Counted from the stretch's first letter, positions 18,601 through 26,003 are shown. The stretch is DNA of 64,000 nt from Clostridia bacterium (GCA_017462485.1 JAFTRA010000042.1:1-64000); one strand, 5' to 3'. Notes: generated by a model not told the origin, from the letters alone. A program made the numbers and translations.

Positions 18601-19039
18601 TGCTGCTCTCCGACGTCTGACAGGTGTAATACTCGATTTTGATGAAGTAAAGGCCCTTCATAGACTCGTCAACCTGGAAGGTCCAAGTAGCCTTACTCGT
18701 TGCGGAAAGATATACCGCATTCTCGTAATCGTAGTTCGGATTTTTGAAATCCACCCAAGAGTTTGCTTCGCTCTCCGAAACTTTCTCAGCGCCGGTAACT
18801 GCATCCAGCGGCACTACGATTGCATCGGAGCCATAAGCGCTTCCCGACTCAGCATTCTGGTAGGCTTCGAGATAATCAGAGTAGGACGTCATACCTACTA
18901 CAGATTTCATTTCCTCCAGAGTCGCCGCGGTGGTATCGGGCTTAAGATCGCCCGCCGATGCCGCAAAAGCAACGACGCTGAACAAGGTTGCGACAGAAAG
19001 AACAAAGCAAATCACTTTCTGAAACAATGACTTCTTCAT
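15680..19039 (-). CDS. Very large extracellular sugar-binding protein with N-terminal beta-sandwich modules
   Basis: 1119 aa, more than twice the usual 420-550. The start is the ATG at 19039, with GGAGG 9-10 bases upstream. An upstream frame extension to 19093 lies on the promoter-proximal leader and lacks a ribosome site. A signal peptide ends near AFAASA and there is no lipobox. Residues about 70-260 and 310-460 look like galactose-binding/carbohydrate-binding-module folds, with YLSATSKATWTFQVDE and GQWAAYKFKVNESG strand patterns. A helical linker follows. From about residue 690 the sequence is a type-1 extracellular solute-binding domain (IDVWLATGRDQSQIWR; KGPDVYMGLGSSD). It is the first gene of the operon and the only binding protein for two permease pairs. 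Confidence 0.82.
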   Translation of the reverse strand: MKKSLFQKVICFVLSVATLFSVVAFAASAGDLKPDTTAATLEEMKSVVGMTSYSDYLEAYQNAESGSAYGSDAIVVPLDAVTGAEKVSESEANSWVDFKNPNYDYENAVYLSATSKATWTFQVDESMKGLYFIKIEYYTCQTSESSISSIERKLLIDEKIPFSEAGHLNFNKNWKTKTVEKVETTDTTEPDNYSVKYETKDDGYYKIVTDIKGGKKTVTTHKISQDINGNSMAPEIAQTASWGTYYCQDTTGYYDSYFKFYILNGTHTLTLEAEREPMVVSSIELVPATNTEESIPTYAEFKEKYKDKTAPQNGTVTVIEAEFPDIVSDSSVYATNDNTSAGTYPISSKAQLYNVIGENSYKTVGQWAAYKFKVNESGMYKFSMRYKQDALQGMYICRCIKLAGGDYGLADGTPSAPFLEAYNAQFNYDKDWQSDYISDGNGNEFEFYFEKGVEYTVYLECSLGSLKELIKRVEDSLDSINDCYLKILQLTGNDPDEYRDYKFLDVMPEVLYELLNQAIELDNVKKEFEKLCGTGSHTTTLETIAILLDKMGSDDGFYIAANMSTLKSYLGTLGTWINNSKSSSMVVDSISVSPVDASDKEALKRAKPNLFKSLWHEVKSFFYSFFTEYDQMGLTTLPTEDTKTIDVWLATGRDQSQIWRTMIDAKDSFTDSTGTAVTLKLVTGGTLLPSILSGKGPDVYMGLGSSDVINYAIRDAVLGISGNDKRLTETENEIFSSNYYTYKNADGTYVTLKASETYTGDGVKTAFNTKCFDDVIGFDIKNGIQPGDDYNFVEAAMDTVTLLDVTYGIPQTMGFSMMFYRMDVLAELGEEVPESWDELLSILPVLQTNNMSIGVNYIAAIDFMIYQKGGNMWKYPNDPDYQGAKIDLDSNVALEAFDYVCRLYSDYSFPVSYDAANRFRTGEMPIIIGDYASIYNQLVVYATEIEGLWEFTSLPGSWREKEDGTKEFNYDSLAGIGAAVILHGCDDLLSAWQYVQWETSADIQANYGNKMVALIGPSAKYESANVKALENLSWTASEKAAIKEQMAHLSSIVNYPGSYIINRYTKFAFLAAVNDGANAVDALKGYIDTINAEIKRKREEFDLPTLEPGEEPPSVTAAS

Positions 19040-19104
19040 GAAATAATTTCCTCCAAGAAATTCTTTTTCGCCCGCATAATATAATACGGGCATTTACAAC
19101 GAAA

Positions 19105-19133
19105 ATTATAGCACAACAATTAAAGATTGTCAA
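19105..19133 (-). promoter_or_regulatory. Sigma-A promoter of the sugar operon
   Basis: On the minus strand a perfect TTGACA (19133-19128), 17 bases and a perfect TATAAT (19110-19105). Transcription would begin near 19098, about 60 bases before the binding-protein start. Confidence 0.85.
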
Positions 19134-19258
19134 GAATCGCATTTTTTATCTCTTTTAGCAAAATTTATAAAAAAAAGCTATATTTTTTTAACAAATAATT
19201 CTTAATGTAAATATTTGTTTGCACCGATTTTTTGCAACATCGAAAGAAAAACAAAGAA

Positions 19259-19273
19259 GTAAATCAAATTTAC
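19259..19273. promoter_or_regulatory. Operator-like inverted repeat, copy 1
   Basis: GTAAAT CAA ATTTAC: a perfect 6-bp dyad with a 3-base centre, about 125 bases upstream of the -35 box of the sugar operon. Confidence 0.45.
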
Positions 19274-19320
19274 CATTCTGATTTATCACGCTTGGGTATT
19301 ACTTAGCTTTTTTTGTTTTG

Positions 19321-19337
19321 GGTAAATTTTATTTACC
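19321..19337. promoter_or_regulatory. Operator-like inverted repeat, copy 2
   Basis: GGTAAAT TTT ATTTACC: a perfect 7-bp dyad with the same core as copy 1. The centres are 63 bases apart, six helical turns. The binding protein is unknown. Confidence 0.45.
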
Positions 19338-19524
19338 ATACCTAAGAATTGACGACGAAATATTTTGTTCAAAAAACCTCAAGCGCAGTTTTTAGTAAAC
19401 TTGCACAAAAAAGTTGCCACTTTTTCTACATATGCAACATTTTTCCGTAAATAGCCGTTTTTTTCACGGGTCTGGTTCTTTTTTTCTGGCAAAACGCCGT
19501 TTTTATCCTAAAAACAACAAAAAA

Positions 19525-19565
19525 AGAGCAGCCTTAATGACGAAAATCACGCCATCGGCCGCTCT
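19525..19565 (-). terminator. Terminator of the ZIP transporter gene
   Basis: A 9-bp stem with one G-U pair (19565-19557 with 19533-19525) is followed on the minus strand by seven T residues. It lies just after the stop at 19580. Confidence 0.8.
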
Positions 19566-19579
19566 TAAAACAATTTAAT

Positions 19580-20338
19580 TTAAAGAAGAAAATCCATCAC
19601 AAGCATAAGGCAAAATCCCGCGATAAGCGAGAAGGTTGCTCCGCTTTCAGCTCCGTGAGAATGGGTTTCGGGTATCATTTCATCGCTTATAACGTAGAGC
19701 ATAGTTCCACCGGCGAAGCTTAAAGCAAACGGCAAAACCGCTGCCGAAATGCTTACGGCAAAGTAGCCTATCATAGTACCGATAACCTCGACAAGTCCGG
19801 TCAAAGCCGCATAAAGAAATGTTTTTTTAGGCTTTATTCCCGAAGCGAGCATAGGACTTATAATTACCATACCCTCGGGGATATTCTGAAGAGCTATACC
19901 TGCCGCTATCACGAATGCCTCGGCATCGTTCCCTGTTCCGAATCCGACTCCCGCGGCAATTCCCTCGGGAAAGTTATGAATAGCTATCGCAAGAACGAAA
20001 AGAATCACCTTATCAATCGAACGGTTTCTTCTGTGCTCCTCTATCTCGACATCCCCCTCCTTGACGGTATGCAGATGCGGAACGAGCTTATCTATAAGCT
20101 TCATACAAAAAGCTCCTACGGCTATACCGGAAATAGTTACCAATATTCCGTATTTTCCGCCGTATTCAAGTGACGGAACGATAAGTCCCAGCACCGCCGC
20201 GCACAGCATTATGCCTGCGGCAAACGCAAGAACTATATCGCTGAATTTATGAGATATATTCTTGAATAAAAATCCTATAATCGCTCCTATGACGGTAGCT
20301 CCGCCTACTCCGAGCGCCGTTAAAAGTACAATTTGCAT
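19580..20338 (-). CDS. ZIP-family divalent metal transporter
   Basis: 252-residue multi-pass membrane protein that would import zinc or a related divalent metal into the cytoplasm. ZIP hallmarks are visible: HNFPEGIAAGVGFG in the fourth segment and a second IPEGMVI motif in the fifth. The second supplies the paired His/Glu metal ligands. A loop with HLHTVKEGDVEIEEHRRN is the variable His-containing loop. An ATG at 20350 lies four codons upstream but has no ribosome site, whereas 20338 has GGAG just before it. It is followed by its own terminator. Metal specificity is not readable. Confidence 0.88.
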   Translation of the reverse strand: MQIVLLTALGVGGATVIGAIIGFLFKNISHKFSDIVLAFAAGIMLCAAVLGLIVPSLEYGGKYGILVTISGIAVGAFCMKLIDKLVPHLHTVKEGDVEIEEHRRNRSIDKVILFVLAIAIHNFPEGIAAGVGFGTGNDAEAFVIAAGIALQNIPEGMVIISPMLASGIKPKKTFLYAALTGLVEVIGTMIGYFAVSISAAVLPFALSFAGGTMLYVISDEMIPETHSHGAESGATFSLIAGFCLMLVMDFLL

Positions 20339-20397
20339 ATTTTTCTCCATTTGACGTCTTACAAAAGACGCGCTTATAAAACTATACGTTACAGAAA

Positions 20398-20424
20398 ATC
20401 GGCTGCCGTATAAAAGCAGCCGAT
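20398..20424 (-). terminator. Terminator of the metallophosphoesterase gene
   Basis: A perfect 9-bp stem (ATCGGCTGC and its complement) is followed on the minus strand by TTTTCTGT, 32 bases after the stop. Confidence 0.75.
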
Positions 20425-20455
20425 AAATCTTTAATACTTGCCCTTCTGCTTAATG

Positions 20456-21490
20456 TCAATTCACTATAATTCTCGCAAGCATACCTGCTTCGTGATACGG
20501 ATTTCCCGATAATATGTACTGCGGAATTACAGTATGAACCTCTTCCCCGCCGTTTTTATACGTGGCGCATACCTCGGAATAGAACTGACTGTGCCAGTGA
20601 CCTGCAAATATTGCCTTGACTACGTCGGCATTTTTGGTAATAAGGTCATAAACCTTGCAGGTTACTTCGTCCGAATGCTCGGCACCGCCAATGAATTTGG
20701 GATTAGCCTCGATATCGGTAGTTTTATATGCACCGCTGTTCTCTATAACAGCTCTTGCGCAGCTTTCGGCGGGATTTTTCGATACAATAGGCTCGTGCTG
20801 GAATATAAATATTATCATCCCTTCTTCTTTTGCGCGAGCTATATCCGCCTCGAGCTTCTCTATCTGCTCGGGAAGATATTTTGTCTGGCTATTATCAATA
20901 ACCACGGCTATTATCTTATTCGCAAGGACACGGGAATAGTAATGAATATCGTGCGGCCATACTGCTCTTAAAATATTGAGCCTTTCCTCAAGAGGAAGCT
21001 TATCCGGGATACCCGTTTGCATCTGTTTCGTATAATCGTGGCCTCCGAGCGCCACCATAGCGTCGGGATATTTTTTAAAAAGATTCGCCTTGGTGTAATT
21101 AAGCGAGCCGTTCGAGAGATAATCGAGGGTATCTCCGAGAACTACTGTAGCATCGCAAAAATCGCACGCTTCAAGAGCCTTTGCTGCAGGGATAGCCCAC
21201 TTAAGATTTTCGGGCCATTTGCGGCATTTTTCGGTATATACGAGCTCCTCGTCCTCTCTATCATCCTGGTTGCATACGTTAAAATGCATATCCGCTACAG
21301 CTCCGATAATAAACGGAGTATCAAGACCAAGATTAAAATCAAGATTTATATCGGCAACAAGCTGACGCGTGGTTTTTAACCTATACATATCGTAATGGGG
21401 ATCGGGATTATATATAATTCTCGGTGGAATCGAAACAAACTCTTCCTTTTCTTGCGAGAAAAACCATTCTCTTTCCTTTAAGCTCTTCAT
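20456..21490 (-). CDS. Metallophosphoesterase (calcineurin-like)
   Basis: 344-residue protein of the calcineurin-like phosphoesterase superfamily. The metal-binding signature appears in order: GAVADMHFN (DxH), VVLGDTLD (GDxxD), ALGGHDY (GxHD variant), FQHEPI (H) and AGHWHSQF (GHxH). There is no signal peptide, so it acts in the cytoplasm. The start follows AGAGGATAAAG. It stands alone between two terminators. The substrate is unknown. Confidence 0.82.
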   Translation of the reverse strand: MKSLKEREWFFSQEKEEFVSIPPRIIYNPDPHYDMYRLKTTRQLVADINLDFNLGLDTPFIIGAVADMHFNVCNQDDREDEELVYTEKCRKWPENLKWAIPAAKALEACDFCDATVVLGDTLDYLSNGSLNYTKANLFKKYPDAMVALGGHDYTKQMQTGIPDKLPLEERLNILRAVWPHDIHYYSRVLANKIIAVVIDNSQTKYLPEQIEKLEADIARAKEEGMIIFIFQHEPIVSKNPAESCARAVIENSGAYKTTDIEANPKFIGGAEHSDEVTCKVYDLITKNADVVKAIFAGHWHSQFYSEVCATYKNGGEEVHTVIPQYILSGNPYHEAGMLARIIVN

Positions 21491-21891
21491 AACTTTATCC
21501 TCTTTTTATTTTATTCCATATGGAATTTACTGACATTAGTTTATCACACAAAAGAATAAATTTCAATAGAAAAGGTCATTAAAATTCGGTTTTTTTGAAA
21601 AACATAAATTTATTTTGCAATATGGCTTGCTTTTTTCGTTTTGTTGTGGTAAAGTGGACCTGAACGGAAAATATTATATAAAAATCATCCGTTCCCCTAG
21701 CGTGATCTTACCTTTTCACACAGTGAAAAACTTTCCTAAAACGATAAGCATTTCTTCACAAGGTGAAAAACTTTCGCGCAGGAAAACTTTGTATGCGGAA
21801 AAACCTTTTTACGTGGGGCGTGGTCATTTTGCGAAATCTGTTTTTTCTGAGACCAACGTCATCTGCAAAAATCCGCAAAAGGAGGAAAACA
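21491..21891. other. Divergent intergenic region with palindromes
   Basis: Gene-free DNA between the metallophosphoesterase and the beta-helix gene. It contains a perfect 14-bp palindrome ATTCCATATGGAAT (21513-21526), close to the metallophosphoesterase start, and two TTCAC-N3-GTGAA dyads (21713-21729 and 21755-21767) on the beta-helix side. A TATTATAT word at 21671 may be part of a promoter, but I find no clear -35 partner. Confidence 0.5.
21713..21767. promoter_or_regulatory. Pair of operator-like dyads upstream of the beta-helix gene
   Basis: TTTTCAC ACA GTGAAAA (21713-21729) and TTCAC AAG GTGAA (21755-21767) are each followed by ACTTTC, with centres 40 bases apart. Two matched dyads near four helical turns apart suggest a dimeric regulator binding side by side. 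The regulator is unknown. Confidence 0.45.
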
Positions 21892-23544
21892 ATGTCAGAC
21901 AAAAAATACGTAAGCTACGAAGAGTTTGGTGCAATAGGTGACGGAGTCACCGATGATTTCGAGGCTATTGAGGCGGCGCACAATTACGCAAATCTGAACG
22001 GTCTTACCGTCAAAACGAAGAGCGATGCCACCTACTACGTTGGAGAAAAATTCACGCACGAAATCAAAATTAAGAACGACGTCGATTGGAACGGCTCAAA
22101 CTTTATCATTGACGATACCGTTCCGAACACATACAAGTACAGAGAAATATATCTTTTCGCTATAAGACGTGATTCAAGGCGCGTGCTCCAGGGCGAAGAG
22201 CTTACTGCCGCGATAGGTGAAGGAGTGACTATTAAAAGAGGTGACACGTCGATTCCGTGGCTCGTACCGCTGATTACCGAGGACGTATTTATCGTCGTTA
22301 CGAACGACGAGCACCGTGATTTCGTTCGCTTCGGCTCTAACGAAAACAACGGTCACTCACGTCACGATATCTTCGAGGTAAAGGCTGACGGTACGCTTGA
22401 CCCCGAAACATACATAGCTTACGAATTCGATAAGATAACAAAAATTGAGATTTTCCCCGCTCACGAGAAGCCTATAACCGTTAAAAACGGTAATTTTGCA
22501 TCTATTTGCTGCCGTACAGTAGCGGAAACCGACTTTAAGGGCCGCTGGCACGGTCATAACAGAGGCATTTGCGTGGAACGCGCAGACGTTACGATAGAAA
22601 ATCTGACTCACAAAATGATAAACGAGCCCGAGCTCTCAACCGATACGGGCAAGGATGAGCTTTCCAAGCTTTACGGCGGACGTGACGAAAGTTATCCGTA
22701 CGGCGGGTTTATAGTTTCATCAAGGGCTAACAGACTCACTGTTAAGAATTGCCTGCTCACATCGCATACCACCTATTACGAGGATAAGCCCGCAACCGTT
22801 TCTACCGGATGGAAAGTCCCGGCTCCCGTTCCGCTCGGAAGCTACGATATGTATTTCCACTCCTCAAACCGCGTATCTCTCATAGGAATAAAGCAGGACT
22901 GCCCGACCGGTATCGCAGATATGCGTTATTGGGGAATAATGGCGAGCAATAACTGCAAAAACTTCCTGCTCGACGGCTGCTATATGAACCGTTTCGACGC
23001 TCATCAGGGCTTCTGGAACACGACTATTCTTAATTCCACAATAGGTCACTCTATTAACATAACCGGAGGCGGTAAGCTCTATTGCGAGAACGTTACCAAG
23101 CTCGGTGGCCCCTGCTTCTTCTACATAAGAGGAGATTACGGTGGAAGCTTTGAGGGTGATATAGTTATTAAAAACTGCCGTCTCGAAGGCAACCGTCACT
23201 ATAATTCGACAAGACCTACCGAGCCAAAGACCGACGTTCCGCTTACAGATGGTTGCATAATCTCACCCGGTATAGTAGGCTCAAATCACGAGCTATTCTA
23301 CAACTGGGACTTCGGCTACGAGCTTTTCTTACCGAAAACTATAACAATTGACGGCTTCACTCACGGCATATCTGACAATTTTTACGTATATCCCGACCTC
23401 GGAGACACAAGATTCGTCAACAATTTCAAGCATCATCATCACGTTACGAAAAAAATAATATTCAAAAATATGGATACTGTCATTGAGACCGTAAAGAGCG
23501 AGAATTCCAAGGTTCTTGCGGCTATTCCCGTTGTCGTAGAGTAA
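21892..23544 (+). CDS. Right-handed beta-helix protein, pectate-lyase/polygalacturonase-like
   Basis: 550 aa from the ATG at 21892, chosen because GGAGGAAA lies 7 bases upstream. The frame is open further back but without a ribosome site. The N-terminus (FGAIGDGVTDDFEAIEAA) is the classic start of pectate-lyase-superfamily and tailspike beta-helix proteins. Many short strands with N/G turns follow (NCLLTSHTTYY, NCKNFLLDGCYM, LNSTIGHSINI). No signal peptide precedes that N-terminus, so either the protein is cytoplasmic or it leaves by another route. It would cleave or bind an acidic polysaccharide, but the catalytic residues are not identifiable by eye. Confidence 0.72.
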   Translation: MSDKKYVSYEEFGAIGDGVTDDFEAIEAAHNYANLNGLTVKTKSDATYYVGEKFTHEIKIKNDVDWNGSNFIIDDTVPNTYKYREIYLFAIRRDSRRVLQGEELTAAIGEGVTIKRGDTSIPWLVPLITEDVFIVVTNDEHRDFVRFGSNENNGHSRHDIFEVKADGTLDPETYIAYEFDKITKIEIFPAHEKPITVKNGNFASICCRTVAETDFKGRWHGHNRGICVERADVTIENLTHKMINEPELSTDTGKDELSKLYGGRDESYPYGGFIVSSRANRLTVKNCLLTSHTTYYEDKPATVSTGWKVPAPVPLGSYDMYFHSSNRVSLIGIKQDCPTGIADMRYWGIMASNNCKNFLLDGCYMNRFDAHQGFWNTTILNSTIGHSINITGGGKLYCENVTKLGGPCFFYIRGDYGGSFEGDIVIKNCRLEGNRHYNSTRPTEPKTDVPLTDGCIISPGIVGSNHELFYNWDFGYELFLPKTITIDGFTHGISDNFYVYPDLGDTRFVNNFKHHHHVTKKIIFKNMDTVIETVKSENSKVLAAIPVVVE

Positions 23545-23598
23545 GCTTCATACATATAATTCAACGAGCTTTATAACTTGAAAACAAAAACGAATAAA

Positions 23599-23640
23599 AA
23601 GAGAGAACGTTTCGGCTATAACCGATTTGTTCTCTCTTTA
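23599..23640. terminator. Bidirectional terminator between convergent genes
   Basis: A perfect 11-bp stem (AAAGAGAGAAC with GTTCTCTCTTT) lies between the beta-helix gene (plus) and apbE (minus). U-rich tails are present on both sides, stronger on the minus strand. Confidence 0.8.
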
Positions 23641-23716
23641 TTATTTGCTGCGAAAAGCCTTTTTATTTTATCCGATAGCTACGGATAGATTAAATTTCAA
23701 AACGATACTCAAGGCG

Positions 23717-24781
23717 TCAGTCCGAGGATATAAATGCCGAAAATCCGGAGGAATACAGCTTATCTCTGCTCTTGGTAATCCAAACAGCTTCAATACCGGA
23801 AAGCGATTCGACAAGTGCAACTCCGTCCTCATAGCTCATTGAGAAGAGAGCTGTGGATAATGCGTCAGCCATACCTGAATCAGCTGCCAGAACGGATACC
23901 GAGGTGAAGTATTCCGAGGGATAGTAGGTATCCTTATCTATGATATGGTGATAGTCCTTATCTCCTACTTTGTAAAACCTTTGATACGAGCCGCTGGTTA
24001 CAAATGCGCCGCCGGAAAGCTCCACGTACTCGGCATAAGGCTCGGGACTGGCGATATCGGGATTCGTAACTCCGACCACCCAAGGCTCGTCCGAGGGCTT
24101 TGGACCGATTATTCTTATGTTTCCACCGACGTTTAAGGATACTCCACTTACACCGAGAGCCTCAAGCTCCTTGGCTATCATTTCGGTTGCGTAACCCTTT
24201 GCTACCGCTCCCACGTCAAGCTTCATATCGGGATTTTGTAGGTAAACAGTGCTGTTTTTCTCGTCTATTTTGACCTCTCTTATATCGGAATTAAATGCCG
24301 CTCTCACCAACGCCTCTTCATCGGGTAAGGAAGCGTTTTCGGGATTTTTTTCTGCCTCTTTCCTCTTATCGTGCCAAAGAGAAAGAAGCGCACCCATAGC
24401 AACGTTAGTTTCCCCCAAGGTGAGAGAATGCATCTCTTTCGCAAACAGAAGCAGGTCGATTATTTTCCTATCGACTGTAAGAGCTTTATGCACTCCGTCA
24501 TAGAGCTTGTTTACGTCGCAAAGGTTTGTTATACCCTCATAGCTGTGGTAAATATCGTAAAGCTTGTGATATTCTTCAAGCCTTTCTAAAACGAGGTCCG
24601 CAACCTTCAAAAATTCTTCCTCACTGTCAAAATAGCCGACCACAGTTGTTACGGTATCAAAGTATTCAAAGTATGTTTTTGTAAACTTTTCTTTGCTTTT
24701 TTCTCCACCGCAAGCCGCAAACGACAAAATTATTGATACGAGCGACAGTAAAAACAAAGTGCGCTTCAAAAGATTTTTCAA
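23717..24781 (-). CDS. apbE: FAD:protein FMN transferase (ApbE) lipoprotein
   Basis: Transfers FMN from FAD to a Thr in flavoproteins such as RnfG and RnfD. 354 aa with a lipoprotein signal and a Cys-containing box (FAACGG). It would therefore act outside the membrane, where RnfG is flavinylated. ApbE features are present: the FDTVTTV start, DVGAVAKGYA and SLNVGGNIRI for FAD binding, and DADSGMADALSTALF-like metal ligands near the C-terminus. The start is a TTG preceded by AAAGGA. It is the last gene of the rnf cluster, which directly explains its substrate. Confidence 0.93.
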   Translation of the reverse strand: MKNLLKRTLFLLSLVSIILSFAACGGEKSKEKFTKTYFEYFDTVTTVVGYFDSEEEFLKVADLVLERLEEYHKLYDIYHSYEGITNLCDVNKLYDGVHKALTVDRKIIDLLLFAKEMHSLTLGETNVAMGALLSLWHDKRKEAEKNPENASLPDEEALVRAAFNSDIREVKIDEKNSTVYLQNPDMKLDVGAVAKGYATEMIAKELEALGVSGVSLNVGGNIRIIGPKPSDEPWVVGVTNPDIASPEPYAEYVELSGGAFVTSGSYQRFYKVGDKDYHHIIDKDTYYPSEYFTSVSVLAADSGMADALSTALFSMSYEDGVALVESLSGIEAVWITKSRDKLYSSGFSAFISSD

Positions 24782-24890
24782 GAGTTTTTCCTTTCCGAAT
24801 ATGTGCTTTAAAAAGTTGTTAACTATATCTAAAACTTAACACGGTGCGCCACGTCGACATTTTTTCGGTATAATTAAAACCGCAGTTAAA

Positions 24891-25388
24891 TTAGCGAGCT
24901 TTCACACGTTTTATCATAATAGCGGCAAGAATTCCTATCAAAAATCCCGAAAGTGTGCCAGTAAAGGTCAAAATTATCATATAGTAGCCGATTTCTCTCG
25001 TGCCGAGAACGATTATAGCCATAATAATCTGACCAAGGTTATGGAAGACTCCGCCGCCGATACTTACGCCTACCGTGGAAAACAGCTTGCTTTTTTTTAG
25101 AGCAAGCATAACAAGGAAGCTGAAGAGCGCCCCCGCAAAGCTATACAAGAACGTCAAGAAGCTTCCAAAAAGAAGCGCCGAAAGGAAGAGGCGCACCGCT
25201 GAAACCAACGCCGCGTCAACCTCGCCCGATTTGAAAAAGACGTAAAGTATTATTACGTTTGGAAGTCCCAGCTTTATACCGGGAACCGCGCTGATTATAG
25301 GCGGTAAAAGAAACTCTACGTACGAAAGTATCATTGCAAGCGCTACGGAGAGTCCGAGAAGCGTTAATCTCTTTGTATCAGTTCTCAT
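24891..25388 (-). CDS. Gx/HepS-like membrane protein of the rnf cluster
   Basis: 165-residue protein with about five hydrophobic segments and an N-terminal KRLTLLGLSVALAMIL. It matches the family annotated as Gx transporter or heptaprenyl diphosphate synthase component I, which commonly accompanies apbE and NusG-domain-II genes in Firmicutes. The function in this setting is not established; substrate supply or assembly of flavoprotein or quinone components has been suggested by neighbourhood. The start follows AGGTGA. It lies 109 bases from apbE. Confidence 0.72.
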   Translation of the reverse strand: MRTDTKRLTLLGLSVALAMILSYVEFLLPPIISAVPGIKLGLPNVIILYVFFKSGEVDAALVSAVRLFLSALLFGSFLTFLYSFAGALFSFLVMLALKKSKLFSTVGVSIGGGVFHNLGQIIMAIIVLGTREIGYYMIILTFTGTLSGFLIGILAAIMIKRVKAR

Positions 25389-25566
25389 TTATAAAAGTCA
25401 CCTGAATTATAAATATGCAAAAGGAGTATGGGGATTTGGAGAGCGCAAACGAGGATCTCTTTATGCCATTAAGCGCTGATGCGCTTGGCACGACGTACCG
25501 CATTGAAGCCCTGTTTCAATGCGCAAGAGCAATCTTCGCATTTGCACTGATGAGCCAGCCCCTCTG
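25389..25566. other. Structured intergenic segment with three adjacent dyads
   Basis: Between the NusG-domain-II and Gx genes lie three neighbouring inverted repeats: AAGCGC-TGAT-GCGCTT (25471-25486), GGCACGACGTACC (25487-25499, one wobble) and CGCATTGAA-N7-TTCAATGCG (25499-25523). The composition is more GC-rich than other spacers here. No ORF has a ribosome site. It could be an RNA element, an mRNA processing site or a miniature repeat. Confidence 0.5.
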
Positions 25567-25953
25567 CTACGATATAATATCAACGTCGGAGCCGCTTCCC
25601 TCACCCTCAATAGTGACAACCACCTTATGAGGAAGACAGACTATCGTTTCTCCTACGTTCTTTATCGGTCTGTGCGAAACGCATATTTTATCAGGGCAAT
25701 CGGCACTCGTTACAAACACCTCTCCGCCCTTGACGGTAACCGTATTTTCACCGCCGTTTTCCAAAGTAACCGTAAGAGTCGCATTTTCAGAAAGCGGTAG
25801 AGTTGCATAGGTATTCCCGTCAACAGTGATAACCGCCTCGCTTCCCTCTCTTGCGGAAAGCTTAAATACAAGAAAGGCTATCAGAGCAAGAGAGATTATA
25901 ACGAGGACTAATAAAATATCGTTTCTTATCTTTTTATTTACGAAATTCTTCAT
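25567..25953 (-). CDS. NusG domain II-containing protein (DUF/PF07009 type)
   Basis: 128 aa: a single N-terminal membrane helix (about 11-30), then a small extracellular beta domain. The pattern GNTYATLPLSE and later TSADCPDKICVSHRPI is typical of the NusG-domain-II family, with its paired cysteines in DCPDKICV. Despite the family name it is not a transcription factor; it faces outside. It follows rnfB and precedes the Gx gene, the usual order in Rnf/flavin-transfer clusters. The exact role is unknown. Confidence 0.82.
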   Translation of the reverse strand: MKNFVNKKIRNDILLVLVIISLALIAFLVFKLSAREGSEAVITVDGNTYATLPLSENATLTVTLENGGENTVTVKGGEVFVTSADCPDKICVSHRPIKNVGETIVCLPHKVVVTIEGEGSGSDVDIIS

Positions 25954-25965
25954 TGAATTTTCCGG

Positions 25966-26003
25966 TAGCCGTAAGACTTGTTAGTTCGATTTTCTTACGG
26001 CTA
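25966..26003. repeat. Short dispersed palindromic repeat, copy 1
   Basis: TAGCCGTAAGA (25966-25976) is inverted at 25993-26003 around a 16-base loop. Bases 25977-26003 match 24 of 27 positions at 35189-35215. The right arm overlaps the last codons of rnfB. Confidence 0.6.

Larger units (their letters stand above)
19134..19524. other. Long upstream regulatory region of the sugar operon
   Basis: AT-rich, gene-free DNA upstream of the promoter at 19105-19133. It holds two copies of an inverted repeat GTAAAT-N3-ATTTAC (19259-19273 and 19322-19336), and repeated TGCAACAT words near 19234 and 19433. No reading frame is convincing. The inverted repeats could bind a transcription factor. Confidence 0.5.

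Noticed and set aside
17429..19030. A 533-codon open frame on the plus strand antisense to the large binding-protein gene
   Set aside because: It lies wholly within the real gene, has no recognisable domain, is Arg/Leu/Val-rich as expected of a shadow frame, and has no ribosome site.
25415..25630. A 71-codon plus-strand frame in the NusG-II/Gx spacer
   Set aside because: It runs antisense into the NusG-II gene and has no recognisable product; the dyads explain the conserved look of the region.
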